Position numbers and translations under genes: made by a program
Assembly: GCA_008704415.1 (NCBI GenBank)
Contig: VXIS01000496.1
Location: forward strand, 1-24,494
DNA: 24,494 nucleotides
From: Sphaerosporella brunnea
Lineage: Eukaryota > Ascomycota > Pezizomycetes > Pezizales > Pyronemataceae
Direction of reading: 5' to 3'
In this document: piece after piece, positions 1-8,200 of the stretch
Layout: each line of letters opens with the position of its first letter
Position numbering within the stretch: position 1 is the first letter of the stretch
Notes under the pieces: generated by a model
Seen by the model: only the letters and a program-made list of their open reading frames with translations
What the model was told of the DNA's origin: nothing
The model's database searches: none

Positions 1-162
1 GCCAAAGCAACTCGAACTTTATTCTCTCATTATTTTGACAGAGCTAATAGCTCTGCGTACTTAACGATGACCTTGAGCTACGTCACTGTATTGCCAATGC
101 AATGATGGTTGCTGCACTGGGGATCACTCGGTACGTCACTACGATAATTAAATGCAGACATA

Positions 163-185
163 CTGGGTCGTTCCAAATGACCCAG
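163..185. repeat. Small hairpin in left flank
   Basis: CTGGGTC at 163-169 pairs with GACCCAG at 179-185 across a 9-nt loop. The remainder of 1-197 shows no gene, and the hairpin has no assigned role. Confidence 0.4.
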
Positions 186-200
186 CGAGGTCGAGAATAA

Positions 201-254
201 GGGCCTGTCTGGATTCGCGGCATTTAGGAGATAATGGTCATTTGGCCTAAATAT
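201..254. repeat. Left terminal inverted repeat of Harbinger-type element
   Basis: 54 bp, matching the reverse complement of 786-839 except for C versus T at position 21. Flanked outside by TAA at 198-200. Confidence 0.9.
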
Positions 255-433
255 CATTAGGAATGAAATGAGGAAATGTGGCGAAATGAGCCCCGTCAGT
301 ATCGCTGATGTCACCGTCAGTGCTCGCGCAACCACCGCTCCCGCAACCACCCTGCCCGCTTCTACATTGAGTCAAAACATAGCTTTCTCGTGACATTTTT
401 AAATGCGGATCACTCGTTCTCTTTAGTTTTGCT

Positions 434-652
434 CTAGTTTGACCTGATCTTGAGTAAGTTTACGAATTTAACTGAAATTGTACCGGTATATAATCTTCTT
501 AGACCACTAAAGCGCCGAGGATTTGTGTCGCTTTGCAGGAGTTCTTCCACAAATGCTCGTCCGGTCAACCTAGAGGTTCGGCATGGCTGCTTCTCAAATA
601 TTACGGCAAGCGCGCTTCCTAGGGCAGCAAAAATTTCTGCTTCAGATGCCAT
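434..652 (-). pseudogene. Possible N-terminal remnant of a Harbinger-type transposase
   Basis: A minus-strand frame starting at the ATG at 652-650 encodes 72 residues and lies wholly inside the Harbinger-type element. Around residues 30-55 it reads TGRAFVEELLQSDTNPRRF and then a LRRL stretch. This resembles the start of Harbinger/ALP1-like transposases, where a helical segment with an ELL..NPRR pattern precedes the DDE domain. The DDE catalytic domain is absent; the frame stops after LLKIRSN. The likeliest reading is an internal-deletion derivative that kept the 5' end of the gene, and the location inside matching termini supports this. The family call rests on a short motif and is an inference. 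It could also be a chance open frame. Confidence 0.4.
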
Positions 653-785
653 AGTGAAGGTGGTGTTGCCGTCGGGTGGAGATTGTGGACGGTAGCACTT
701 CGCGCCGCACACACCGCCCGGCTGCCGCCCCGTCACTGCTGACTTCCTGCGGCCGAATCCAAACAACCCCCACTTTAGCGAAAAT

Positions 786-839
786 ATATTTAGGCCAAAT
801 GACCATTATCTCCTAAATACCGCGAATCCAGACAGGCCC
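786..839. repeat. Right terminal inverted repeat of Harbinger-type element
   Basis: Mirror of 201-254, followed outside by TAA at 840-842. Confidence 0.9.
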
Positions 840-993
840 TAAGGTAGAAACAGGCCCAACACAGATATGTCAGCCGGATCCTCCGCGAGGCCAAGACACA
901 ACCAAACAACGCCAACAGTTAGTATAGAGACCGGATTGCGCTCTTTATACGAACATTTCAAAGGTACCCTCAATTTCAGTGATGGACACGACC

Positions 994-1106
994 GGAGCCA
1001 GCTCGAGCTAGAAACTCGACCTGATGAGACGAGCCGAGCCGATCCTTCGTCCTCTACGAGCCGAGCTGGCTCGAGCTGAGGGTGGAGAATTGGCTCGAGC
1101 CGGCTA
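994..1106. repeat. Left subterminal palindromic repeats of hAT element
   Basis: At least three variants of AGCCAGCTCGAGCT / GAGCTGGCTCGAGC lie between 994 and 1106. They are GC-rich, palindromic and repeated on the other side of the element, as expected for transposase-binding subterminal motifs. Confidence 0.55.
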
Positions 1107-1153
1107 GAGTTTTCAGCAGGAAGGGTTTCACTGCGTGAAATTGAAACTTCGGG

Positions 1154-1675
1154 TTGCTTGTTGCTGTCGTGCTGCCTCGCACAACCCCCTTAACATCCAA
1201 TACTACCTACTACCTTCCGCTCCCCCCATCACCAGCAGACCTATGGGGCACGAATTACTGGACGCACTGCCCCCGGATGAGCGTGCTGCTTATTTTAAAA
1301 TACTATCAGGGAACTGGGGTATACAGACTGAATGCTCTCTGATATCTCTCAATACCAGCCACAAGTCTCCTGGCTGACAGTGTTTTCTCCCAAGCTGGCA
1401 ATCGTATTACCAAAAGGCGTAATTTGCTCTTGAAGATCTCAGGTAGCGCTTGCTTGTTGCTCAAAAGCTGGTTGAGGCAGGATGATTTGGAGCAGTGGGA
1501 ACGTGAAAGGTTAAGCAAGGAGGATACGCGCAAGATTGCCAGTGGAGTTGAGGTTCCGGTCCCAGATACCAATCAGGAATCACTCCTAGACAGTGAGAAC
1601 GATGGGGACGCGGAGGAATTGTGGCCAGTCATCATACAGTTGATATTCTTAGATACGTTGAAAACTATGATCTAG
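1154..1675 (+). pseudogene. hAT transposase C-terminal dimerisation region, broken
   Basis: One forward frame, interrupted only by TGA at 1340-1342, reads LSIPATSLLADSVFSQAGN and continues RITKRRNLL, then LLLKSWLRQDDLEQWERER. This is the hAT-family C-terminal dimerisation domain (hAT_C / Dimer_Tnp_hAT), in which a YLSIPATS..AERVFS.AGN core is followed by an R-N-L step and an LKSWLR helix. The frame ends naturally at TAG 1673-1675. The BED zinc finger and the RNase-H-like catalytic part are missing upstream. The TGA could derive from CGA by one C-to-T change. Domain identity is clear from the motif. The upstream limit is uncertain because sequence before about 1230 is not recognisably hAT. Confidence 0.8.
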
Positions 1676-1716
1676 AGTTAACAGCGTCCGCCAGCTTAAA
1701 GTGTGGTAAAGCGGAA

Positions 1717-1832
1717 CAGCTCGAGCTGCAGCTCGAGCTCACCCAAAGCTCGGACGCGATCCCGAGCCTCTGCCTCTACGAGACGAGCCAGCTCGAGCTG
1801 ACCGGGGAGGATTGATTCGAGCTGGCTCGTGT
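1717..1832. repeat. Right subterminal palindromic repeats of hAT element
   Basis: CAGCTCGAGCTG at 1717-1728 is followed directly by CAGCTCGAGCTC. Further copies lie near 1788-1799 and 1816-1828. They mirror the left subterminal motifs at 994-1106. Confidence 0.55.
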
Positions 1833-1838
1833 GCATCA

Positions 1839-2405
1839 CTAGATGCTGGATGGATTAGCAATGCGTACCTGTGCCAGACATTGACTGCTCTCTTCGATTG
1901 TATTGGGCTGAGTGTGGAGATCGATGCCGAAATGAAACTGGATGCGCCCGGTCGTGCTCACCCAAGCCAGGACAGCCGCCACCCGCCTCTCGGAGACGAT
2001 CCACCCCAAGTGCCGCATCATGCAGTCCAACGTGACCGCAAAGTAGACTTGACCCGTGGCGCAAAGCTACTCTCCCAGGCAGTTCATCTCCTCGCACAGA
2101 CGGCAGAAAAGGACTGACGGGCGGCTGGCACACAAGGTTTGATCGCGCAGGTCCCCCTCCAAACTGAAGTTGAGGAATCAGCGGGCGCTCTGTAGATACA
2201 TTGACAGGGTAAAACTTACAGGGGGGAGGTTGCTCCGGCGTAACGGGAGAAGCTCGAACGTCGCGAGGCACGACCAATCCGCGGGGAGGGAGGGCATGGG
2301 GAACATTTCCAGGAACAATAGGATGTGGCAGCGGGGTAACAGGAGCTCGAACGTCGCGAGGGACGATGGGGGCTGGCTGCTGCTGCTGGTTCGCTGGTAT
2401 GGCAA
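1839..2405 (-). pseudogene. Possible proline-rich gene fragment, unidentified
   Basis: On the minus strand from about 2405 downward a proline-rich frame contains two copies of VPRDVRA(S)PVTP, encoded by a 92-bp-spaced DNA repeat (2251-2273 and 2343-2366). A GTAAGT sequence follows the second copy, and a CTGAT...CAG sequence about 56 nt later could close an intron. Beyond it another frame reads FAVTLDCMMRHLGW and continues to a stop near 1839, but with one in-frame TAG upstream and no frame-consistent junction. It may be a decayed gene or chance. No family was recognised. The stretch 2406-2897 shows no convincing gene on either strand. Confidence 0.2.
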
Positions 2406-2897
2406 CGCCGTGCCTATTAAGGCAGATTCAGTAAACGGAAATTATGCAGAATACCCCCCGTGGGTGACAAAATTTATAGGATACCCCTCGATCCGAAATC
2501 CTATGCAGCGTGCCCCCAATTCGCGCATGCTGTTTATGCAACATACCCGCACTCCACCATCGTCCTTCACCCGCTTCACAACGAAATCCGCAAACTGAAC
2601 CCTATGGCAATGCGGCACTCTTGATGAAATATTGGCAAGCACAGAGGATGGGACCGAAATGTATGATTAACGAGACGCCGGGTATTGGAAGCCAGGTAGG
2701 TAGAAGTGAGACGACAGGGTTAGCGACGATGTGATGCCACCACACACAACAAAAATCGTATTTCCACAACCACGCTGCACACAAAAAATCTAAAGTGTGC
2801 AAATGATAGAGAAGAGACCGGAGAGCGAGACTAGGGAGCGATCCTGTCGAGCGCGATCAGACCCGGGGCACAAATCGTGGTTTTCTCCTTACCTTAG

Positions 2898-3487
2898 TTA
2901 CTTCCGGGTCCTGAGGTGCACTGCTGATGGGTCGATCCTTCTATTTCGTGTCTGAGGGCTGTTTAAGACTACGGGAGGTCGTGAGGGTCTTGCTGGAGGT
3001 AGGAGAGTTGCGTGCATCTCCTCATCAGAGCTGGAGTCCGACCAGTCGGTGGGTGGTTTTTGACCACCGCATCGAGCAGGCCTGATAGGTGTCTCTGGTG
3101 GGGCTTGAGGGAGCACAAAACGGACACTCATTCTTTGAGAGGGTGTTGGGCACTGCCGGAAGCGCTGCTGGGGTGTCGGGAGCAGCGGGTTGGGTCCTGG
3201 ATTCGATCTTATTCTCATCTACCTCCTTGATAGACTTGAGGGCCTCGGCACTAGTAATTGCTCTCGCTTTGCTGATGACCCAGTGGTCCTTTGTAGTGGC
3301 CTTCGCCACCTTTGTTTGCTCCCGCAAATGTTCCACGTCAAGGGTAAGAAGTTCGAGCTGCAGGTCTTTCGCATAGCTTTGATGGTTGATGCGGACGACG
3401 TATCCGCAAATCTCGCCGCCGTCACGGCGCGAGGTTGGATTGGGAAGTTGCGGATCTTTGTTGCGGCTCTGCGGGCTCTGCGGAGGC
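2898..3487 (-). pseudogene. C-terminal remnant of a second pogo-like transposase
   Basis: Reading leftward, one frame contains VISKARAITSAEALKSIKE, closely matching VITKARVITSAEVMKIREE in the intact pogo transposase next door (near 5066-5122). A shifted frame then gives PPTDWSDSSSDEEMH and a basic end finishing RTRK and a stop near 2898, like the acidic/serine patch and basic tail of fungal pogo proteins. The frame change between the two parts, and the lack of HTH and DDE regions, make this a truncated, frameshifted relic. It is in opposite orientation to, and abuts, the intact element's TA target site at 3488-3489. The sequence right of 6092 does not continue it, so the relic was cut by other events or had already diverged. 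Confidence 0.65.
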
Positions 3488-3489
3488 TA

Positions 3490-3512
3490 ACGTATATTAC
3501 CCGGAAGTCGGC
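3490..3512. repeat. Left terminal inverted repeat of pogo element
   Basis: 23 bp identical to the reverse complement of 6068-6090. TA target dinucleotide at 3488-3489. Confidence 0.93.
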
Positions 3513-3621
3513 CAGGATATAATAGTCGGACGCTATTTTTGCAAGTGTTCCTCCCTAGCCCCCCGCCTTCGAAGCCCCGTCCCTGCCGCAAATTTTGTCC
3601 TGCAACACCACCACCGCAACA

Positions 3622-5891
3622 ATGGCTCGTGTCAAGTCCCGTCAAACCGTCCAGAACGAGAAAGAAGCCCAAATCCAGCGGGCTTTGGAAAAAAGAGCTC
3701 GTGAAGGGACGTCCTTTCGCACTTTAGCCTTAGAATTTGGGGTACCCCCTTCCACACTCTCCGACCGCGCCCATGGCCGTCGTACCCGTTCCGAAGCACA
3801 TCAGCATCAACAGAAGCTTCCACCCACCACGGAAAAGGCACTTGTTGCCTGGTGTCAACAACTGGACGACTGGGGTTTTCCCCCGAGAATCGACCTTTTG
3901 CGTGCGATGGCGGGTGTTCTTGCCGAGAAGCGTGCTAAGGAAGAAGGAGACCCCAGCCTTGCTATTCTTGGCAAACACTGGGTGTCTGCCTTTCTCAATC
4001 GTCAGCCAGACCTAGCCGCAAAGTTTTCTACACAGCTTGACCATCAACGGGCTATGGCAAACCACTATCCGACGCTTAAGGATTATTTTCGCAAGCTACA
4101 GAAGCAACGCAACCTCCACGCCTTCCGCCCCGATGATATATACAACATGGACGAGAAAGGGTTCATCCTTGGGTACTCGAGCAAGGCAAAAGTCATTTGC
4201 CGTACAGGCAAGCGTTCACCTCGCGTTACGCAAGATGGAACGCGAGAGTTACTCACCGTTATTGAGAGCTGCAATGCCATTCAATATGTTCTACCATCCT
4301 TCGTCATATTCAAGGGTGCTGGTCAGTATATGGGTTGGCACTCGTATACAGAGGATCCAGACATGACATTCGCTTCTTCACCAAATGGCTGGACTGATGA
4401 GAAGCTTGGTCTTGCGTGGATCAAGCACTTTAATCGCTACACTGAAGCTCGCGCTGAAGGACGTCCGCGACTGCTCCTTTTGGACGGCCACGGTTCGCAC
4501 ATTTCTCTAGAGTTCTGCGAATATGCGATTGCCCACAACATTGTCCTTTTTTGTTTTCCCGCTCATTCAACTCATCTTCTTCAGCCTTTGGATGTGGGAC
4601 TCTTCGGTCCACTGCAGCATTATTACGGCAAGGCTGTGGACGATCACATGCGCTTAACCCGAACGGGTATAGTCAAGGGAACCTTTCTAGCCTTCTACAC
4701 TGCAGCTCGTCACGCAGCCTACACGCCGTCGAATATCAAAGCAGCCTTCCGACGGACGGGCATTTATCCTTTTAATCCGGATGCAGTTCTGACCAAAGTT
4801 CTTCCCCCACGCCCCGTTCCCAGCTCTATTGATCGCCGAGCTGTTATCCTTAAGACACCTGGCAACCGCCGTGACCTTAGGCAGCAGACTCAACATGGCA
4901 TCGAGCTGCTCAAGGTTGGAAACACAGAATCTGCTATTGCAGTCTTGCGAAAGTTAGCACACACCGCCGAGAAATTTATCACCAAAGCCGACATCAAGGC
5001 TATTGAGGTTGAAGATATGCGGCGACGGTACCAAGGCAAAAAGGCTGCAAAGACAAACCGAAAAGTCATTACTAAAGCGAGAGTTATCACTAGCGCTGAA
5101 GTCATGAAGATCCGTGAAGAGAAATTGGAGAAAGAGCGGCTTGTAAGTGTGCGGGCAGCAGCCAGGGCCGCAAAAAAAAAAACTACCCAGCGCAACCAGC
5201 CTGCAATGCCCAACAAGGTACACTCTAAATCCATCTTAAGTATTCTCTCTAACATGCTGAATAGTATGAGCTACTTGTTGCGCAGTCTGTTGGGGGTAGC
5301 GGGGGTCCTTCTGGGGGTAGCGGGGGTCCTTCTGGGGGTAGCGACAGTCCTTCTGGGGGTCGCGGCGGTCCTTCTAGGGGTAGCGACAGTCCTTCTGAGG
5401 GTCGCGGCGGTCCTTCTAGGGGTAGCGACAGCCCTTCTAGGGGTCGCGAAGGTCCTTCTAGGGGTAGCGGCGGTCGTTTTAGTGGTAGAAGCGGTTCTTC
5501 AGGGGGTGGAGGCGGTCCTTCTAGGGGTAGCGGGGGTCCTTCTGGAGGTAGCGACGGTCCTTTTGGGTGTAGTGGCGGTCCTTCTGGGGGTAGAGGCGGT
5601 CCTTCTGGGGGTATAGGCGGTCCTTCTGGGGGTATAGGCGGTCCTTCTGGGGGTAGAGGCGGTCCTTCTAGGGGTAGCGGGGGTCCTTCTGAGGATAACG
5701 GTACCGGGGATGATATTCTTCCTACTCCCATTTTATCTTCTCGGCACCAATACCCTCTGTTGCCACCCATCCTTAATACCCCGTCCAGACCAAACCCCCG
5801 GCTGCCTGATAGGCCGCTGGGAATGGCTCTTCGCTACAGGAAGCAACCAGGTAGTGGTGGTAGTGGTGGAGAAGGTTCTAGCAGGTGTTAG
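3622..5891 (+). CDS. pogo-like DDE transposase, two exons
   Basis: Probable cut-and-paste transposase of the pogo/Fot1 family. The first ATG of the frame is at 3622 (context CAACAATGG). A 47-nt intron (5218-5264) splits it into exon 1 (3622-5217, 532 codons) and exon 2 (5265-5891), giving 740 residues. An N-terminal helix-turn-helix (FRTLALEFGVPPSTLSDRA, about residues 34-52) and a CENP-B/Tc5-like second HTH (about 77-140) should bind the ends. The DDE domain follows: D177 in YNMDEKGF, D288 in LLDGHGSH and D324 in LLQPLDVGLFGP, spacing DD35D. A basic helical region (about 430-530) leads to nineteen 7-residue Gly/Pro/Ser repeats (542-674) and a tail of 66 residues. Reading through the intron instead gives a hydrophobic LLGVAGV-type repeat ending at 5616, implausible for this family. 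No stop or frameshift is visible. A TATA-like GATATAATAG lies at 3515-3524. Confidence 0.88.
5218..5264 (+). other. Predicted intron in pogo transposase gene
   Basis: GTACAC at the 5' end, CTAAC about 16 nt before the 3' end as branch point, TAG at the 3' end, 47 nt. Removing it joins ...PNK to YELLVAQSV and opens a frame to the stop at 5889-5891 that ends with a pogo-like tail. Confidence 0.75.
5292..5690 (+). repeat. Coding minisatellite, 19 units of 21 bp
   Basis: Nineteen consecutive 21-bp units run without a frame break from 5292 to 5690, encoding variants of GGSGGPS (GGRGGPS, RGSDSPS, GGIGGPS and others). Because every unit is a multiple of three, copy number can change without breaking the transposase. 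Units 9-10 are the most diverged (RGSGGRF, SGRSGSS). The complementary strand also stays open here as a proline-rich frame, a by-product of the repeat. Confidence 0.9.
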
Positions 5892-6067
5892 GAACACTAT
5901 TCAGTCTTTGGAGGGGTAAGAGGTGTTTGTAATGCCTTACTTTTGTTTTCTTTTATGTGGACGCGCTGCTTTTTGAATTTTATAGCAATTGGATAGTTGG
6001 TTGTCGCGAAATCGTGATTTCAAGTGGGCGCCGCAAGTGTGGATCAGCGTCCGGGATCCTTGTCATA

Positions 6068-6090
6068 GCCGACTTCCGGGTAATATACGT
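6068..6090. repeat. Right terminal inverted repeat of pogo element
   Basis: 23 bp, perfect partner of 3490-3512. TA at 6091-6092. Confidence 0.93.
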
Positions 6091-6166
6091 TATGTTTGGT
6101 TACCTCGCAGTGCGGGGCACCGCGGTCACGTCGACTATCTAGAGGCACCAACGCGCGCCCGCCACC

Positions 6167-7654
6167 ATGGATATCGCCTCGATAGAGGCGATGATGGCCG
6201 AGCCCAGCTGCCAAATGACCGGCGACGCGCGCGACGCGTCCATCCTGACCTGCGCCCCACGTGACGCGCCCGACAGCGCACGCGACGCAACCGACCCCGA
6301 CGCCCCGACCGCTCCTCCAACCGCCCCGGTCCCCCCGAACCCCCCCCCCCCCCCATGCGGGTCTTCGGCGAGGAACCCGCGGCGCCCAAGAAGCGCAAAC
6401 ACTCCGCACGCAACGCCTCCGCGCTCGCCCCGCCGCCCCTGACGAGCGCCACCTTCCTCGCCTCCCCGGCGAAGAAGATGGAGTAGATCGCCCTGGAGAG
6501 TCAGGTCCGGGTCGACTCCGTCATCAGAGCCATAACGGCACAGCACCTCCAGGACTTGGAGGACGGCGTTAGCACCCTACTACGCAGGATGGCCGACTTA
6601 GAGCACGGCCATCAGCGAACCGGCAACCCACCGCCAACCCCCCCCCCCCCCCTCTCGAAGCCCGCCAAGGCCGCCGGCACCACGACCGCCGGCACCACGA
6701 CCGCCGGCAGGAACAAGCCCAAAACAACCATCGCCCCCGCCGTCCCGACTGTCCTACAGCGCCCTGCGACGGCACCCATCAGAATCACTACCGGCCCTGC
6801 GGCCCCGAAGACCCCCGCCAGGTCCAACACCTTCGCCGCGGTCGCCAACAATGGTGGTGACACCCCACGAAGCGACGGCTCCTGGACCGAGGAAGCCGAC
6901 GAAACCAACCGTCACTACCGCCGTCACTACCGCCGTCACCACCGCCGCCGCAGCGCTCACTCCGGCTGGTCGCAACCTGCCGGACAGGATCCGGACCCTC
7001 ATCCTAACCCGGGAAAAGGGCGATCCACGACCGGTAAACGCATACTACGGCTCGGATATGATAAGAGCCGTCAACGACGCGCTAGCCGCCGCTAGGGCAC
7101 CCGGCTTCCTGAGACTGGCCAGAGTCTCACAGAACAAGAAGGGCACCGTCACCGCGCTCGCCTACCCCACGGCCACCGCCGCCCAGATCTGCGTCTTCAG
7201 TGACGCCATACTCGCAGCCGCAAGACGGCTAGACCCCAGTGTCATCGCTGTGAGCCCAACGGAGGAATGGACGCGGATCAAGGTCCACGGCGTAGACGTG
7301 AGGAGATACGGCGGACGGATGAAGGCGCTGAAACGCGACCTCATGACCGACAATGACGGACTGTACATACAGATGCAGGTCCGCTGGCTGTCGAACGAGG
7401 CCTCGGTGAAGCGCCGCCTGGACGACGGGAGCATGCGCGCGTCGTCCGTTGCCTTCGCCGTCAGGGACAAAGTCACCGCTGCACTGGCGACCAAGAAAGG
7501 CCTCCTCCTCGCCGGACAGACCCTCCGGGCAGAGCTGTATCTGAAGGCCAGCCCCGACGCCTTCTGTGATCACTGCTCCGGGTGGGGTCACCTCATCCAC
7601 AACTGCCCGAAGAAGAAAGCCGCCGAACCACCAAGTGACGCACCAGGGCTTTAG
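6167..7654 (+). pseudogene. LINE ORF1 (gag-like, CCHC zinc knuckle), frameshifted
   Basis: The ATG at 6167 sits in GCCACCATGG, an ideal eukaryotic start context. The first frame ends in a run of 15 C (6340-6354). Downstream, coding continues one frame over, with PKKRKH (a nuclear-localisation-like cluster), an in-frame TAG at 6484-6486 (possibly from CAG), then a proline/threonine-rich linker. A second frame change occurs around 6900-6950, in a tandem CACTACCGCCGT repeat. The remaining frame runs to TAG at 7652-7654 and contains the knuckle CDHCSGWGHLIHNC (CX2CX4HX4C, 7565-7606). This fits an RNA-binding ORF1 protein of LINEs. Two frame changes plus a stop mean it cannot give a full protein here. 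Confidence 0.75.
6340..6354. repeat. 15-nt poly-C tract in LINE ORF1
   Basis: Uninterrupted run of 15 C at the point where the coding frame changes, so slippage in this tract is the likely cause of the frameshift. A second 15-C run lies at 6638-6652, where the frame is kept. Confidence 0.85.
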
Positions 7655-8200
7655 GTTCCACGGATCCGGCCGCACGAGCGCCGCGATCCGCATAGACACC
7701 AAGGTAAATTTGACCGTCCGCTCAGACCTGACCTCTACAGGCGGCGTCATGGTGATCGATGCTGTGGCCCCCTCCTGGGCGCACTGCCGCATCATCAACT
7801 TCTATGACCAGTTCAGCCAGGATGCGTTTGACGATGGCTTCCTACGACAACGCCCCAGCCGGCTTGAAAACTGGAATGCACTGCTGCTGGCCGACAACTT
7901 CGTCCTCGCCGGGGACTTCAACGCCCACAGCCCACGATGGGATGCGAGAGGCCATGCCCGCCGAAGCGACTCCTGGCTCCACTCAATCCTGGACCGCTAC
8001 TGGCTGACAATCTGGAATGACGACACCCCGTCATGCGACCGCTGTGCCGTTCCGGCGGTCCTGGACCTCACCCTGTCAAATGCCGGCCTAAACGTCAACC
8101 ACTGGGCCGCGGACGCGCCCGAGAACGCGACAGGCACCGATTACGCGCACCTGGCCTGGCCTGGCGCTGCTTGGACAGCGTCCCCTCGGACTCCGGCACC
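7620..8200 (+). pseudogene. LINE ORF2: C-terminal half of endonuclease domain
   Basis: The frame contains FVLAGDFNAHSPRWD, the GDFN motif of exonuclease-endonuclease-phosphatase LINE endonucleases. It then has AVLDLTLSNAGL and GTDYAHLAW, corresponding to the later IDLT/S and SDH motifs; the usual histidine of SDH is replaced by tyrosine (TDY). The N-terminal half with the metal-binding Asn and Glu is absent; the ORF1 end runs almost directly into this part. After about 8165 the sequence is out of frame with the next segment. This is a remnant of the target-nicking domain, inactive as it stands. Confidence 0.7.

Larger units (their letters stand above)
201..839 (-). mobile_element. PIF/Harbinger-type non-autonomous element (639 bp)
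   Basis: The first 54 bases (201-254) are the reverse complement of 786-839 with one mismatch. The ends begin GGGCCTGTCTGGATTCG, like the GGSCNTGTTTGG-type termini of Tourist/Harbinger elements. TAA occurs immediately outside both ends (198-200 and 840-842), matching the 3-bp TWA target duplication of the PIF/Harbinger superfamily. The element is far too short for the usual transposase plus Myb-like gene pair, so it must be mobilised in trans if at all. The inside holds only a short minus-strand reading frame, annotated separately. The near-identical termini suggest fairly recent insertion or sequence constraint. Boundaries and duplication are seen directly; the superfamily is assigned from established hallmarks. 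Confidence 0.85.
977..1841 (+). mobile_element. Deleted hAT element (about 865 bp)
   Basis: The left end CAGTGATGGACACGA (977-991) matches, in reverse complement, the right end read inward from 1841, TAGTGATGCACACGA, apart from two positions. Both ends are followed inward by GCCAGCTCGAG sequences, and several palindromic AGCTCGAGCT motifs lie in the outer 130 bp on each side. Short imperfect inverted ends with repeated subterminal motifs are typical of hAT elements. The enclosed reading frame is the hAT C-terminal dimerisation region, which supports the assignment. No matching 8-bp duplication was found (CTCAATTT on the left, GATGCTGG on the right), so a flank has changed or a boundary is slightly off. 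Only a small part of a normal transposase gene (about 2 kb) remains. Confidence 0.7.
3490..6090 (+). mobile_element. Complete pogo-family (Tc1/mariner superfamily) transposon
   Basis: A perfect 23-bp inverted repeat lies at 3490-3512 (ACGTATATTACCCGGAAGTC then GGC) and 6068-6090. Beyond it GTCGGACGCT on the left and CCCGGACGCT on the right sit at the same distance, so weaker pairing extends to about 45 bp. TA occurs directly outside on both sides (3488-3489, 6091-6092), the target duplication of Tc1/mariner-pogo elements. The 2,601-bp element encloses one transposase gene with all three catalytic aspartates and no disabling lesion visible. Termini, duplication and gene all agree, so this is the one element here that looks potentially autonomous. 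Confidence 0.93.

Noticed and set aside
1855..2277. 140-residue minus-strand frame called as a whole gene.
   Set aside because: Only its upstream proline-rich part looks protein-like. The downstream part seems out of frame and carries no motif, so I list just a low-confidence fragment.
2903..2912. ACTTCCGGGT near 2904 and again near 23756, resembling part of the pogo inverted repeat.
   Set aside because: The match is only about 10 bp, there is no paired end or TA duplication, and the first lies over the relic's RTRK-stop coding end. Probably chance.
5218..5616. Pogo transposase ending at 5616 with a hydrophobic LLGVAGV-type tail.
   Set aside because: This needs reading through a good 47-nt intron. 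The spliced frame gives a pogo-like basic tail and ends at 5891.
5249..5770. Long minus-strand proline-rich frame (PPLPPEGPP-type repeats).
   Set aside because: It is the complement of the 21-bp coding minisatellite in pogo exon 2. Opposite frames stay open in such repeats without being genes.
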